Shown here: positions 16,117 to 23,606 of the stretch, one piece after another
Numbering within the stretch: position 1 is the first letter of the stretch
How the letters are laid out: each line of letters opens with the position of its first letter
Origin: an uncultured Ruminococcus sp.
GTDB taxonomy: Bacteria; Bacillota; Clostridia; Oscillospirales; CAG-272
Length of the DNA stretch: 28,524 nt
NCBI GenBank assembly: GCA_902797495.1
Contig: CADBTH010000008.1
Coordinates: 1 to 28,524 of the forward strand
Reading direction: 5' to 3'
Program-made: the position numbers and the translations under genes
Notes under the pieces: generated by a model
Database searches by the model: none
Told to the model about the DNA's origin: nothing
The model's input: the letters and a program-made list of their open reading frames with translations, nothing else

Positions 16117-16145
16117 ATTATACAACAGATAACCTGCCAGTGCAA
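16117..16145 (-). promoter_or_regulatory. Sigma-A-type promoter for yajC
   Basis: On the minus strand TTGCAC (16145-16140) and a perfect TATAAT (16122-16117) are separated by 17 bases. The start codon at 16090 is about 27 bases beyond the -10 box, leaving room for a short leader with the GGAGG site. Confidence 0.75.
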
Positions 16146-16227
16146 CGGATTATAAAAAAATTCATAAAAAATACATAATTAGAATATTATGACATATTAA
16201 TCGTCCGTCGCGCGGGAATAATAATAG

Positions 16228-16241
16228 TGCTGACATCAGCA
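16228..16241. repeat. Short palindrome upstream of the DUF378 gene
   Basis: TGCTGA-CA-TCAGCA is a 6-bp inverted repeat with a 2-base centre, 27 bases before the DUF378 start codon. The size and symmetry would suit a regulator binding site, but no protein can be named and chance is possible. Confidence 0.35.
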
Positions 16242-16268
16242 GTATTATATCCGAATACGGAGGTTACT

Positions 16269-16481
16269 ATGATTTTAGACAGAATAGCGCTTATCCTCGT
16301 CATCATCGGATCGCTCAACTGGGGAAGCATCGGTCTTTTCCGATTTGATCTCGTAGCGTGGATATGCGGCGGAGCGGAAACGATGCTTGCAAGGATAATT
16401 TATACCGTCGTCGCTCTGGCGGGAGTATGGTGCATATCTCTTCTGTTCAGAAGCCGCGAAAAAGCGGAGCTTCATGACTGA
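16269..16481 (+). CDS. DUF378-family small membrane protein
   Basis: This 70-residue protein has two membrane segments. The first carries the family signature SLNWGSIGLFRFDLVAWICG, and the second follows as a Val/Ala/Ile-rich helix (IIYTVVALAGVWCI). Function is unknown. I chose the ATG at 16269, just behind GGAGG at 16259-16263; an upstream in-frame start at 16227 adds unrelated polar residues and has no ribosome site. It is a single-gene unit closed by the hairpin at 16488-16513. Confidence 0.85.
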   Translation: MILDRIALILVIIGSLNWGSIGLFRFDLVAWICGGAETMLARIIYTVVALAGVWCISLLFRSREKAELHD

Positions 16482-16487
16482 ATAGTC

Positions 16488-16513
16488 AAAAAACAGCCTT
16501 ACGGCTGTTTTTT
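16488..16513. terminator. Two-way terminator between DUF378 and HAD genes
   Basis: An 11-bp stem (16488-16498 with 16503-16513) consists of six A, ACAGCC-type core and six T, with loop TTAC. The A/T arms make it work from both directions, and the two flanking genes converge on it. Confidence 0.88.
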
Positions 16514-16522
16514 GTTTCTTCA

Positions 16523-17155
16523 TCAGTTCAGATATCCGATTATCTCGTCAAGTCTGTCGACCGTCCTGACTCCTATCCCCTCGAAGTGTTCCTTCGAGTC
16601 GTGTCCTCCGGTGAAGAGGATGCAGTCGGCGCCGATCGCGCTCGCGGTGTCGAGGTCGTGTACGCTGTCGCCTATGAAGAGCGCGTTGTATTCTTTACCG
16701 GCAGCCCATTCTTTAGCCATATCTATCTTTCCGTGAGCGTAGTTGTCGCCTTTCCCGAGTATCGAATCGAAGAACGAGGTCACGCCGAGCATTTCGACCT
16801 CCCGCTTCAGCATCGTGATCTCGGAAGAAGAAATAATGATCTGACTGACTCCGCGCTCTTTCACGTACCGGAGAACGTCGAGACAACCCTCGTTGAGAGT
16901 TATGCCGTTCTCCCGTTTGATGAACTCCGCCGTCCACTCGTTTGCAGGTACTTCGTAGGGCTCTTTTTTAAAATCAAACCCGAGTTTTTCGTAGTATTTT
17001 TTTATGGGAAAGCAGAACATTTTTCTGTATTCTTCAACACTCGTTATCAGCTTCATCCCTCTGCGCGACAGAACGACGTTCGCCGCCTCGATACCTATAG
17101 AAATATCGTTTGCGATAGTTCCGTTGAAATCCCAAATAATAAGATCGTACTTCAT
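16523..17155 (-). CDS. HAD-superfamily hydrolase with DFNGT active-site motif
   Basis: This 210-residue protein resembles phosphoglycolate-phosphatase-like HAD enzymes. Motif I is WDFNGT: nucleophile Asp9 is present, but Asn11 replaces the usual acid/base Asp. Motif II serines are at about 109-111, the motif III lysine is probably K143 (HGK) and motif IV is GDSVHDLD with Asp163 and Asp167. A helical cap lies between motifs I and II. I chose the ATG at 17155 (MKYDLIIWDF) because GGAGG precedes it. The substrate is unknown, and the Asn may lower or change phosphatase activity. Confidence 0.85.
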   Translation of the reverse strand: MKYDLIIWDFNGTIANDISIGIEAANVVLSRRGMKLITSVEEYRKMFCFPIKKYYEKLGFDFKKEPYEVPANEWTAEFIKRENGITLNEGCLDVLRYVKERGVSQIIISSSEITMLKREVEMLGVTSFFDSILGKGDNYAHGKIDMAKEWAAGKEYNALFIGDSVHDLDTASAIGADCILFTGGHDSKEHFEGIGVRTVDRLDEIIGYLN

Positions 17156-17174
17156 TTGAATCCTCCGTAAATCA

Positions 17175-17203
17175 ATTCTATCAGATAATTTAGCCACGGT
17201 CAA
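17175..17203 (-). promoter_or_regulatory. Sigma-A-type promoter for the HAD gene
   Basis: On the minus strand TTGACC (17203-17198) and TAGAAT (17180-17175) are separated by 17 bases. The HAD start codon at 17155 lies 20 bases beyond the -10 box with GGAGG between. It faces away from sigK, so this intergenic region holds divergent promoters. Confidence 0.75.
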
Positions 17204-17251
17204 GCAGAATTTGCACGGCCGCGGAATATAATCTGTAAAAAGGAGGCTGCT

Positions 17252-17953
17252 ATGTTATATTTTCTGATCGCGGCTTGCGCCGCGTCGTTTTTTATCCTCA
17301 GCGCAAATCAACCCACTAACTTCCCGCCGGTACTTGGTGAGGATGAAGAGAGGAAACTCTTTGAAAAATTCAGAAATGACGGAGATACGTCGGCGAGAGA
17401 CAAACTTATCGTTCACAATCAGAGGCTCGTATCTCATATCGTGAGAAAATACTACGGAACGCAGAAGAATACGGAAGATCTGTTGTCTATCGGAACGATC
17501 GGTCTCATAAAATCGATAGATACATATAAGACTTCGTGCAAGGTAAAATTCGCTACATACGCCGCAAAGTGCATACAGAACGAAATACTAATGTATTTCC
17601 GTTCACAGAAGAAACTTGCGAAAGAGGTCTCCATAAACGAGACAATCGACGTCGACAAGGAGGGGAATCCGCTGACTTATCTCGACATCATAAAAGTTGA
17701 AGATAATATTGCCGACGAGATCGACAAAAAGATGAGAACGTCAAAAGCACTTTATTACATAAAAAACAGACTCGACGCGAGGGAGAAGACGATTCTCGTT
17801 CTCAGGTACGGATTGAATAACAAAAAGCCTCTCGCCCAGAGGGAAGTCGCGGACCGTCTCGGGATCTCGCGCTCGTACGTGAGCAGAATAGAGAAGAGCG
17901 CGCTTGAAAAGATCAGACGGTATCTCGGCGATAAAGATCAAACTCGCTTTTAA
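17252..17953 (+). CDS. sigK: Mother-cell sigma factor sigma-K, pro-form, uninterrupted
   Basis: This 233-residue sigma-70 protein has a hydrophobic N-terminal pro-sequence (MLYFLIAACAASFFIL) followed by NFPPVLGEDEE, equivalent to the NAFPQPLS junction of Bacillus pro-sigma-K. Region 2 reads DLLSIGTIGLIKSIDTY then FATYAAKCIQNEILMYF. VDKEGNPLTYLDII supports sigma-K over sigma-E. Region 4 is REVADRLGISRSYVSRIEKSALEK. The coding frame is continuous, so no skin-type element interrupts it here. The pro-sequence implies membrane attachment and cleavage by a SpoIVFB-type protease, which is not in this window. The ATG has AAAGGAGG upstream. A GAATATAAT at 17224-17232 resembles the dpaA -10 region but would start the transcript very close to the ribosome site. 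Confidence 0.93.
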   Translation: MLYFLIAACAASFFILSANQPTNFPPVLGEDEERKLFEKFRNDGDTSARDKLIVHNQRLVSHIVRKYYGTQKNTEDLLSIGTIGLIKSIDTYKTSCKVKFATYAAKCIQNEILMYFRSQKKLAKEVSINETIDVDKEGNPLTYLDIIKVEDNIADEIDKKMRTSKALYYIKNRLDAREKTILVLRYGLNNKKPLAQREVADRLGISRSYVSRIEKSALEKIRRYLGDKDQTRF

Positions 17954-17958
17954 ATATA

Positions 17959-17987
17959 TTGCCTTTTTATATTTTTTATAGTATAAT
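17959..17987 (+). promoter_or_regulatory. Sigma-A-type promoter for the secreted dockerin protein
   Basis: TTGCCT (17959-17964) and a perfect TATAAT (17982-17987) are separated by 17 bases in an AT-rich gap directly after sigK. The start codon at 18015 follows with a G-rich ribosome site (AGGGGGG). Confidence 0.65.
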
Positions 17988-18014
17988 AGACCTATCGAAA
18001 GACAGGGGGGCATT

Positions 18015-20099
18015 ATGAAAAAGAAACGGTTGATATGTCTGCTTCTTTCCGTGCTGATGGCGTTCGCGCCGGCTGCGCTCTCGTTCAGATCGGAAGCGCT
18101 CTCGGTCGAAGAGCAGGTGTACAGATTCATAAAGGACGAACTCAACTTCAACGACGCGCAGGCCTGCGGCATTCTCTCGAGTATTTACGGAGAATCGAAT
18201 TTCAATCCCACGGCGTACGCCATCGACGTCGACGGGCTTCCGAGCTACGGGCTTTGTATGTGGCACATGGGACGTCTCGACGGGCTCAAAGAGTACTGCT
18301 CCGATAACGGGCTCGACTACACCACGGTATACGGCCAGATGTGCTTTCTGAAGTATGAGCTTTTCAACGGAGAAAAGACCGCGTACGCTCAGATGCTGGG
18401 TATCCCGAACACCGCTGACGGCGCGTATATCGCCGGATATAACTGGGCGAAGTTCTTTGAAAGGTGTACGTCCGCAGCTTACGTTCCGAGAGCAAACAGA
18501 GCGAAAACGGTATACTGGCCGAAATACGGCGGAACTCCCGACGAGCCTCTTTACTCGACTATCGCGGAGGGCGTTTATTATCTTAAAAACAACGGCACGG
18601 GAAAGTATCTGACCGTTCCTTCGCATCAGCAGAACAACGGCGCCGACGTCGCGGTCGACGACCTTGTTATCAACGATTACTTCAAAATATACGTGACGAA
18701 GTCAGTCGCGGGATATCTTATGAAGCCGGTATTCACGACCGGCCCCGTAGTAAACATATACGCTAATATAGTACAGAGCGGAAAGAACGTAACTCTCTAC
18801 GAACCCACCGGCAGTATGTCTCAGGAATGGTACTTTGACGTAGTCGACGACGGATACGTTCTCAGAAGCTGCCAGGTGACGGATCTCGTTATGGATCTGT
18901 CCGGAGACTCTGTGAAAGTCTTCACGTATACCGGCGCCGCAACACAGATATGGACTCTCGTTCCCGCATCTCTTCCCGCCGCGGTAACTCCTACGGTCGC
19001 CGCGGGTAAGAGCGGAGAGATCACGATGATCTCCTGGAACGCCGTTGATTTTGCCGACAGTTATTTCGTTACGATCTTCGACGTCGGCAGAAACTGCAGC
19101 GTCACTTCATCAACCGTAACCGGAACAAGTTACGGTCTTGCTCTTCAGGACGGTTCCTACACTGTGAGAGTAGACTCGATGAATTCTCCTCTCAAAGAGG
19201 CCGGGGATTATATGACCGCGGGCACGGACGTCGCTTTTACTGTGGAAAAGCTTCACGAGCACGATTTCACCGGCGTGCACGAGACCGTGACGCCTTCAAC
19301 CTGCACGAGTACCGGACTTGAAAAAGTCTTTTGCTCAGACCCGACTTGCGGCGAGTACGTAACGCGTGAGATACCCAAGAAGGATCATACTTTTACAACT
19401 ATTCTGACTCCGGCAACGACCGAATCGGAAGGAAGCATCGATAAGCTGTGCACGTTTTGCGGTTACACTTACACTGAAACCGTACTCGGTATCCCGACAC
19501 AGTCAGATCCTCTGATAAAGATATCGAACGTAACCGCGTCTGCCGGAAGCACCGTTGACGTTCCGGTCACGTTTACAAATCCCTCCGGTGTGAGACACGC
19601 GTCTTTCAACTTTGTATATGACAGTTCAAAGGTTCAGATCCTTGAGGTGATTTCGAACGATAGCGCCGTTGCCGATCTTTTCACAAACGGCGACTCCGTC
19701 ATGTTTTCTCTTGCCGGAAACGACCCCGATAAAGCGCAGCTCACCTGCAGGATCTACGTAAAGAGCGGAGTCTCGGGAGACGTTCTTCTTTCGTCGTCAT
19801 ACGGACTGAGGTCTTTCTCGGACGACGAGGGCAACTACGTTTATCCCGCCCTTAAGCACGGCACGGTGACTGTTAAAGAATTCTCCGCTATCCTTTACGG
19901 CGACGCGAACAACGACGGCTCTGTCAACCTCAAGGACGTTCTGCTGCTCCGAAGGACGGTTGCGGGAGCTGTTTACGACGGAGAGCTCGACCCGGTGCTC
20001 GCCGACGTTAACGGCGACAAAAAGGTCGATATGAAGGACGTTCTTTATCTCAGAAGATTTTTGGCGGGCGAGATCGATCAATTCCCCGTACAGCACTAA
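18015..20099 (+). CDS. Secreted lysozyme-like protein with beta-trefoil, cohesin-like and dockerin domains
   Basis: This 694-residue exported protein has a signal peptide (about 1-28: MKKKR then a Leu-rich core). Residues 32-175 resemble the phage-tail-lysozyme type muramidase fold: GILSSIYGESNFNP, with Glu60 as likely catalytic acid, then YGLCMWHMGRLDGL. Residues about 178-316 look like a ricin-type beta-trefoil (GVYYLKNNGTGKYLTV; QEWYFDVVDDG; QIWTLVP). Residues 320-410 are fibronectin-III-like. A linker with Cys430, 440, 445, 479 and 482 resembles paired zinc-knuckle modules. Residues 500-620 are cohesin-like (ASAGSTVDVPVTFTN; ASFNFVYDSSKV). Residues 628-687 form a dockerin I with two calcium loops (GDANNDGSVNLKDV; ADVNGDKKVDMKDV). 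It has its own promoter and terminator. Cell-wall binding or remodelling is inferred; the target is unknown. Confidence 0.85.
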   Translation: MKKKRLICLLLSVLMAFAPAALSFRSEALSVEEQVYRFIKDELNFNDAQACGILSSIYGESNFNPTAYAIDVDGLPSYGLCMWHMGRLDGLKEYCSDNGLDYTTVYGQMCFLKYELFNGEKTAYAQMLGIPNTADGAYIAGYNWAKFFERCTSAAYVPRANRAKTVYWPKYGGTPDEPLYSTIAEGVYYLKNNGTGKYLTVPSHQQNNGADVAVDDLVINDYFKIYVTKSVAGYLMKPVFTTGPVVNIYANIVQSGKNVTLYEPTGSMSQEWYFDVVDDGYVLRSCQVTDLVMDLSGDSVKVFTYTGAATQIWTLVPASLPAAVTPTVAAGKSGEITMISWNAVDFADSYFVTIFDVGRNCSVTSSTVTGTSYGLALQDGSYTVRVDSMNSPLKEAGDYMTAGTDVAFTVEKLHEHDFTGVHETVTPSTCTSTGLEKVFCSDPTCGEYVTREIPKKDHTFTTILTPATTESEGSIDKLCTFCGYTYTETVLGIPTQSDPLIKISNVTASAGSTVDVPVTFTNPSGVRHASFNFVYDSSKVQILEVISNDSAVADLFTNGDSVMFSLAGNDPDKAQLTCRIYVKSGVSGDVLLSSSYGLRSFSDDEGNYVYPALKHGTVTVKEFSAILYGDANNDGSVNLKDVLLLRRTVAGAVYDGELDPVLADVNGDKKVDMKDVLYLRRFLAGEIDQFPVQH

Positions 20100-20104
20100 T
20101 TCCA

Positions 20105-20138
20105 TCTCCGGCGTCGAATGATGCCGGAGAAAATTTTT
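20105..20138 (+). terminator. Terminator after the secreted protein gene
   Basis: The stem 20105-20115 pairs with 20120-20130 (one G-T pair), with loop GAAT, followed by AAATTTTT. It sits six bases beyond the stop codon. Confidence 0.8.
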
Positions 20139-20150
20139 AATAGGATTTTC

Positions 20151-20179
20151 TTGCGTTTTATATATATATGTTGTATAAT
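20151..20179 (+). promoter_or_regulatory. Sigma-A-type promoter for the DUF512-der group
   Basis: TTGCGT (20151-20156) and a perfect TATAAT (20174-20179) are separated by 17 bases. The leader that follows contains a GC-only palindrome before the ribosome site. Confidence 0.7.
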
Positions 20180-20203
20180 ATATAAGATACAAAAGTAATA
20201 ATT

Positions 20204-20219
20204 GCGCGCCGCGGCGCGC
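20204..20219. repeat. 16-bp perfect GC palindrome in the DUF512 leader
   Basis: The 16 bases from 20204 to 20219 equal their own reverse complement and consist only of G and C, within otherwise AT-rich DNA. They directly precede the ribosome site GGGAG (20220-20224). In RNA this could form a short stem or a dimerising self-complementary site; in DNA it could bind a dimeric regulator. Confidence 0.6.
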
Positions 20220-20230
20220 GGGAGTACGAA

Positions 20231-21535
20231 ATGGTTAAGATCAAATCCGTTGAAAGGCATTCGAGGGCAGACAAAGCCGGCATCAGGGCCGGCGATATTC
20301 TCGTTTCTATCAACGGTCACAGAATCACCGACGTACTCGATTACAGATTTTATCTCGCGGAAGAGAGAGCCGATATCCTCGTCACGCGCGACGGAGAAGA
20401 GAGGAACTTCAGCATACGCAAGGACGTATATGACGATATAGGTCTTGAATTCGAAACTCCTCTGATGGACAAGAAGATGCACTGCGTGAACAAGTGTATT
20501 TTCTGTTTTATAGATCAGCTCCCGAAGGGTATGAGAAAATCTCTTTACTTCAAGGACGACGATTCGAGACTCTCCTTCCTGCACGGAAACTACATCACGC
20601 TTACTAACCTAACGAGAGAGGATATCGACAGGATCATTGAGATGCATATCTCTCCCGTGAATATCTCGGTACACACGACAGACCCTGAACTCAGGCGTAA
20701 GATGATGGTCAACCCGAGAGCGGGCGAAGTTCTCGAATACCTCAACGTTCTGCACGAAGCGGGTATCGCCATGCGAGGACAGATAGTCCTTTGCCGCAGA
20801 ATAAACGACGGCGAGAACCTTTCGAAAACGATGCGCGACCTTGCAAAGATGTATCCGCAGATGGAGAGCGTATCGATCGTTCCCGCGGGACTCACCGCAT
20901 ACCGCGACGGTCTTTATCCGCTCGAACCTTTCACTTCCGACGAATGCCGCGAAGTTATTGATCAGGTGACCGCTTTTGCGAACGAGTGCTTCGAAAAGTT
21001 CGGAACTCATATGTTTTTCGCATCCGACGAATTCTACGTGAAATCCGGAACGCCACTTCCTCCGTACGAATACTGGGAGGAGTTCACTCAGATCGAGAAC
21101 GGAGTCGGTATGCTCTCGTCGTTCGAGCATGAGTTCATGACCGCGATGCTCACCCTGACGGAGGATGACAAAAAGACCGTCCGCGAAGTTTCCGTTGCAA
21201 CGGGAGAGGCGGCGTACGGACTTATCACGGACTGCTGCCGCGCTTTGTCTGAGAAATGCCCCGGTATCAGAGTGAGAGTTTATAAGATAAAAAACAATTA
21301 TTTCGGAGGAGAAGTCACCGTCACGGGTCTGCTTACCGGAGTCGATCTTTACGATCAGCTATCATGCCGCGATCTCGGCGATGAACTGCTTCTTTCGAGA
21401 ACGATGCTCAGAGCGGAAGGGGACCTCTTCCTCTGCGGAGAGACTCCGGAGGGACTGTCCGAAAAGCTCGGGGTAAAGATAAGATTCGCAGAAAACGACG
21501 GGGCTGATTTTTTGTTTTCGCTCCTCGGCGAATAG
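20231..21535 (+). CDS. DUF512 protein: PDZ plus radical-SAM-like domain
   Basis: This 434-residue protein starts with a PDZ domain (about 1-60: ADKAGIRAGDILVSINGH). A cysteine cluster C85-x3-C89-x2-C92 (CVNKCIFC) follows, as in radical SAM enzymes that bind a 4Fe-4S cluster, and then a DUF512 C-terminal domain. FIDQLPKGMRKSLYFKDDD and YITLTNLT are typical of this Firmicutes family. It almost always lies before der, as here with a 13-base gap. The reaction and substrate are unknown. The PDZ domain suggests binding to a protein C-terminus. Confidence 0.88.
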   Translation: MVKIKSVERHSRADKAGIRAGDILVSINGHRITDVLDYRFYLAEERADILVTRDGEERNFSIRKDVYDDIGLEFETPLMDKKMHCVNKCIFCFIDQLPKGMRKSLYFKDDDSRLSFLHGNYITLTNLTREDIDRIIEMHISPVNISVHTTDPELRRKMMVNPRAGEVLEYLNVLHEAGIAMRGQIVLCRRINDGENLSKTMRDLAKMYPQMESVSIVPAGLTAYRDGLYPLEPFTSDECREVIDQVTAFANECFEKFGTHMFFASDEFYVKSGTPLPPYEYWEEFTQIENGVGMLSSFEHEFMTAMLTLTEDDKKTVREVSVATGEAAYGLITDCCRALSEKCPGIRVRVYKIKNNYFGGEVTVTGLLTGVDLYDQLSCRDLGDELLLSRTMLRAEGDLFLCGETPEGLSEKLGVKIRFAENDGADFLFSLLGE

Positions 21536-21548
21536 AAACGGAGAAATT

Positions 21549-22880
21549 ATGTACAAACCGGTAATTGCGATCGTCGGCCGCCCGAACGTCGGAAAGAGCA
21601 CTCTTTTCAACAAACTAATCGGCGAGCGGCGAGCTATAGTAGAAGATACTCCCGGCATCACCCGTGACCGCATCTACGGCGAGACGGAATGGTGCGGAAA
21701 GAAATTTATCGTTGTCGACACGGGAGGCATCGAGCCGAAGACCGACGACGTTATATTGAAGAAAATGCGAGAGCAGGCGCAGATAGCCATAGACACGGCG
21801 GACGTTATTCTGTTTATGTGCGACGTGAGAAGCGGCGTTACCGCAGACGACCGCGATATCGCAGTGATGCTCAAAAAGAGCGGAAAGCCCGTGATCCCCT
21901 GCATCAACAAGACGGATGCGATAGGAAATCTGCCGCCCGAATTCTACGAGTTTTACGAGCTCGGTTTTGAGAACGATCTGATCGCCCTCTCGTCTATCCA
22001 CGGAACCGGTACGGGAGATATGCTCGACGCCGTTATCGCGGCGCTTCCCGAGATACCCGATCAGGGAGACGATGACGACGACGCTATAAGCGTTGCGGTG
22101 ATAGGAAAGCCGAACGCGGGAAAGAGCTCTCTTATAAATCGCATACTCGGCGACGACAGACTGATCGTATCGGACATCGCCGGTACTACGAGAGACGCGA
22201 TCGACTCGAGATTCGAGAACGAGCACGGCAAATATAACTTCATCGACACCGCGGGGATCAGGCGCAAAAGCCGCGTGAACGACCGTATCGAGCAGTTCAG
22301 CGTTCTTCGCGCAAAGATGGCTGTCGAACGCGCAAACGTCTGTATTCTTATGATCGACGCGTCCCAGGGCATCACCGAGCAGGACGAAAAGATCGCCGGT
22401 ATCGTGCATGAGGCGGGCAAAGCGTGTATTATCGCCGTAAACAAATGGGACAGCATCGAGAAGGACAACGACAGCGTGAACTCCTTCACGAAAGACGTGT
22501 ACACAGCGCTTTCTTATATGACTTACGCACCCATACTATTCATTTCCGCGAAGACCGGACAACGCGTCGACAGACTGTTCGAGATGATCAATTACGTCTA
22601 TAATCAGACGACTATGAGAGTTACGACCGGTATGCTGAACGACGTCCTCGCAGACGCGGTCAACCGAGTTCAGCCCCCGTCAGACAAGGGAAGAAGACTG
22701 AAGATCTATTATATGACTCAGACGTCAGTCGCTCCTCCGACGTTCGTGACATTCTGTAACAATTCCGAACTGTTCCATTTCTCCTATCAGAGGTATCTTG
22801 AAAACTGTCTGAGAAAAACGTTCGGATTCAAAGGCACCCCCGTTAGAATCGTCGTTCGCCAAAAAGGTGAAGAAGAGTAA
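21549..22880 (+). CDS. der: Ribosome biogenesis GTPase Der (EngA)
   Basis: This 443-residue protein has two GTPase domains in tandem, unique to Der, and a C-terminal KH-like domain. The first P-loop is GRPNVGKST with DTPG and NKTD; the second is GKPNAGKSS with DTAG and NKWD. It acts in 50S subunit maturation. Between the two G domains lies an acidic linker (GDDDDD). The ATG at 21549 follows GGAGA. It is followed by plsY after 12 bases, the common Firmicutes order. Confidence 0.97.
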   Translation: MYKPVIAIVGRPNVGKSTLFNKLIGERRAIVEDTPGITRDRIYGETEWCGKKFIVVDTGGIEPKTDDVILKKMREQAQIAIDTADVILFMCDVRSGVTADDRDIAVMLKKSGKPVIPCINKTDAIGNLPPEFYEFYELGFENDLIALSSIHGTGTGDMLDAVIAALPEIPDQGDDDDDAISVAVIGKPNAGKSSLINRILGDDRLIVSDIAGTTRDAIDSRFENEHGKYNFIDTAGIRRKSRVNDRIEQFSVLRAKMAVERANVCILMIDASQGITEQDEKIAGIVHEAGKACIIAVNKWDSIEKDNDSVNSFTKDVYTALSYMTYAPILFISAKTGQRVDRLFEMINYVYNQTTMRVTTGMLNDVLADAVNRVQPPSDKGRRLKIYYMTQTSVAPPTFVTFCNNSELFHFSYQRYLENCLRKTFGFKGTPVRIVVRQKGEEE

Positions 22881-22892
22881 AGGAGTTCTTGT

Positions 22893-23606
22893 ATGGTTCG
22901 TTTTGGATTTAATCTCGTTGAGAAAGTATTGATCCCCGGTTATCCGGGAAAAGAAAAGCTGATAATGGTCCTCGCTTTCGTTGCTTGCGCGATCATAGGT
23001 TATCTTATCGGAAGCGTCAATTTCAGCATCATCATTTCAAAGATCCTCTATAAGGATGACATCAGAACTCACGGAAGCGGAAACGCGGGATCCACGAATA
23101 TGCTCAGAACTCACGGCACGGCCGCGGGACTTGCGACGTTCTTCCTCGACTGCCTCAAAACGGCGATCTGCGTTATAGCGGGTTCACTCATCTTCGGATC
23201 GTACGGCGCGTATATGGCGGGTTTCTTCTGCGTCATTGGCCACATTTTCCCGCTCTACTTCAAGTTTAAGGGAGGAAAGGGCGTTGCGACCGTCGCGGCG
23301 CTGATGGCGCTCACGAATCTGCCGACTTTCCTCGCCTGCTTCGTAATTTTCCTGATAATCGTCATAGGTACGAAATACGTATCTCTCGGATCGATCGTCA
23401 GCGTGATCGTTTACCCGATCATACTCTCGAACTTTTTAGCTATTTTCAAAGCTCCGGGTGAAGAATACTTCGGCGTGATATTCGCCGTTCTCGTCGCTGT
23501 GATCGTTGTTATAAAGCACAGATCGAACATTAAAAAACTGTATAATCACACCGAGTCCAAGATCAGCTTTTCGAAGCACGGGACGGACGGAGACGCTGAA
23601 AAATAA
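22893..23606 (+). CDS. plsY: Glycerol-3-phosphate acyltransferase PlsY
   Basis: This 237-residue integral membrane enzyme transfers an acyl group from acyl-phosphate to glycerol 3-phosphate, the first step of phospholipid synthesis. The conserved loops are GSVNFS, SGNAGSTNMLRTHG and KFKGGKGVAT. Several hydrophobic segments span the length. It has an N-terminal extension of about 25 residues before the first membrane segment and a polar tail of about 30 residues. The ATG at 22893 follows AAAGGAG. Its TAA overlaps the next gene's ATG by one base. Confidence 0.95.
   Translation: MVRFGFNLVEKVLIPGYPGKEKLIMVLAFVACAIIGYLIGSVNFSIIISKILYKDDIRTHGSGNAGSTNMLRTHGTAAGLATFFLDCLKTAICVIAGSLIFGSYGAYMAGFFCVIGHIFPLYFKFKGGKGVATVAALMALTNLPTFLACFVIFLIIVIGTKYVSLGSIVSVIVYPIILSNFLAIFKAPGEEYFGVIFAVLVAVIVVIKHRSNIKKLYNHTESKISFSKHGTDGDAEK

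Noticed and set aside
21615..22409. 264-codon open frame on the minus strand
   Set aside because: Antisense to der; no start context and no family features.
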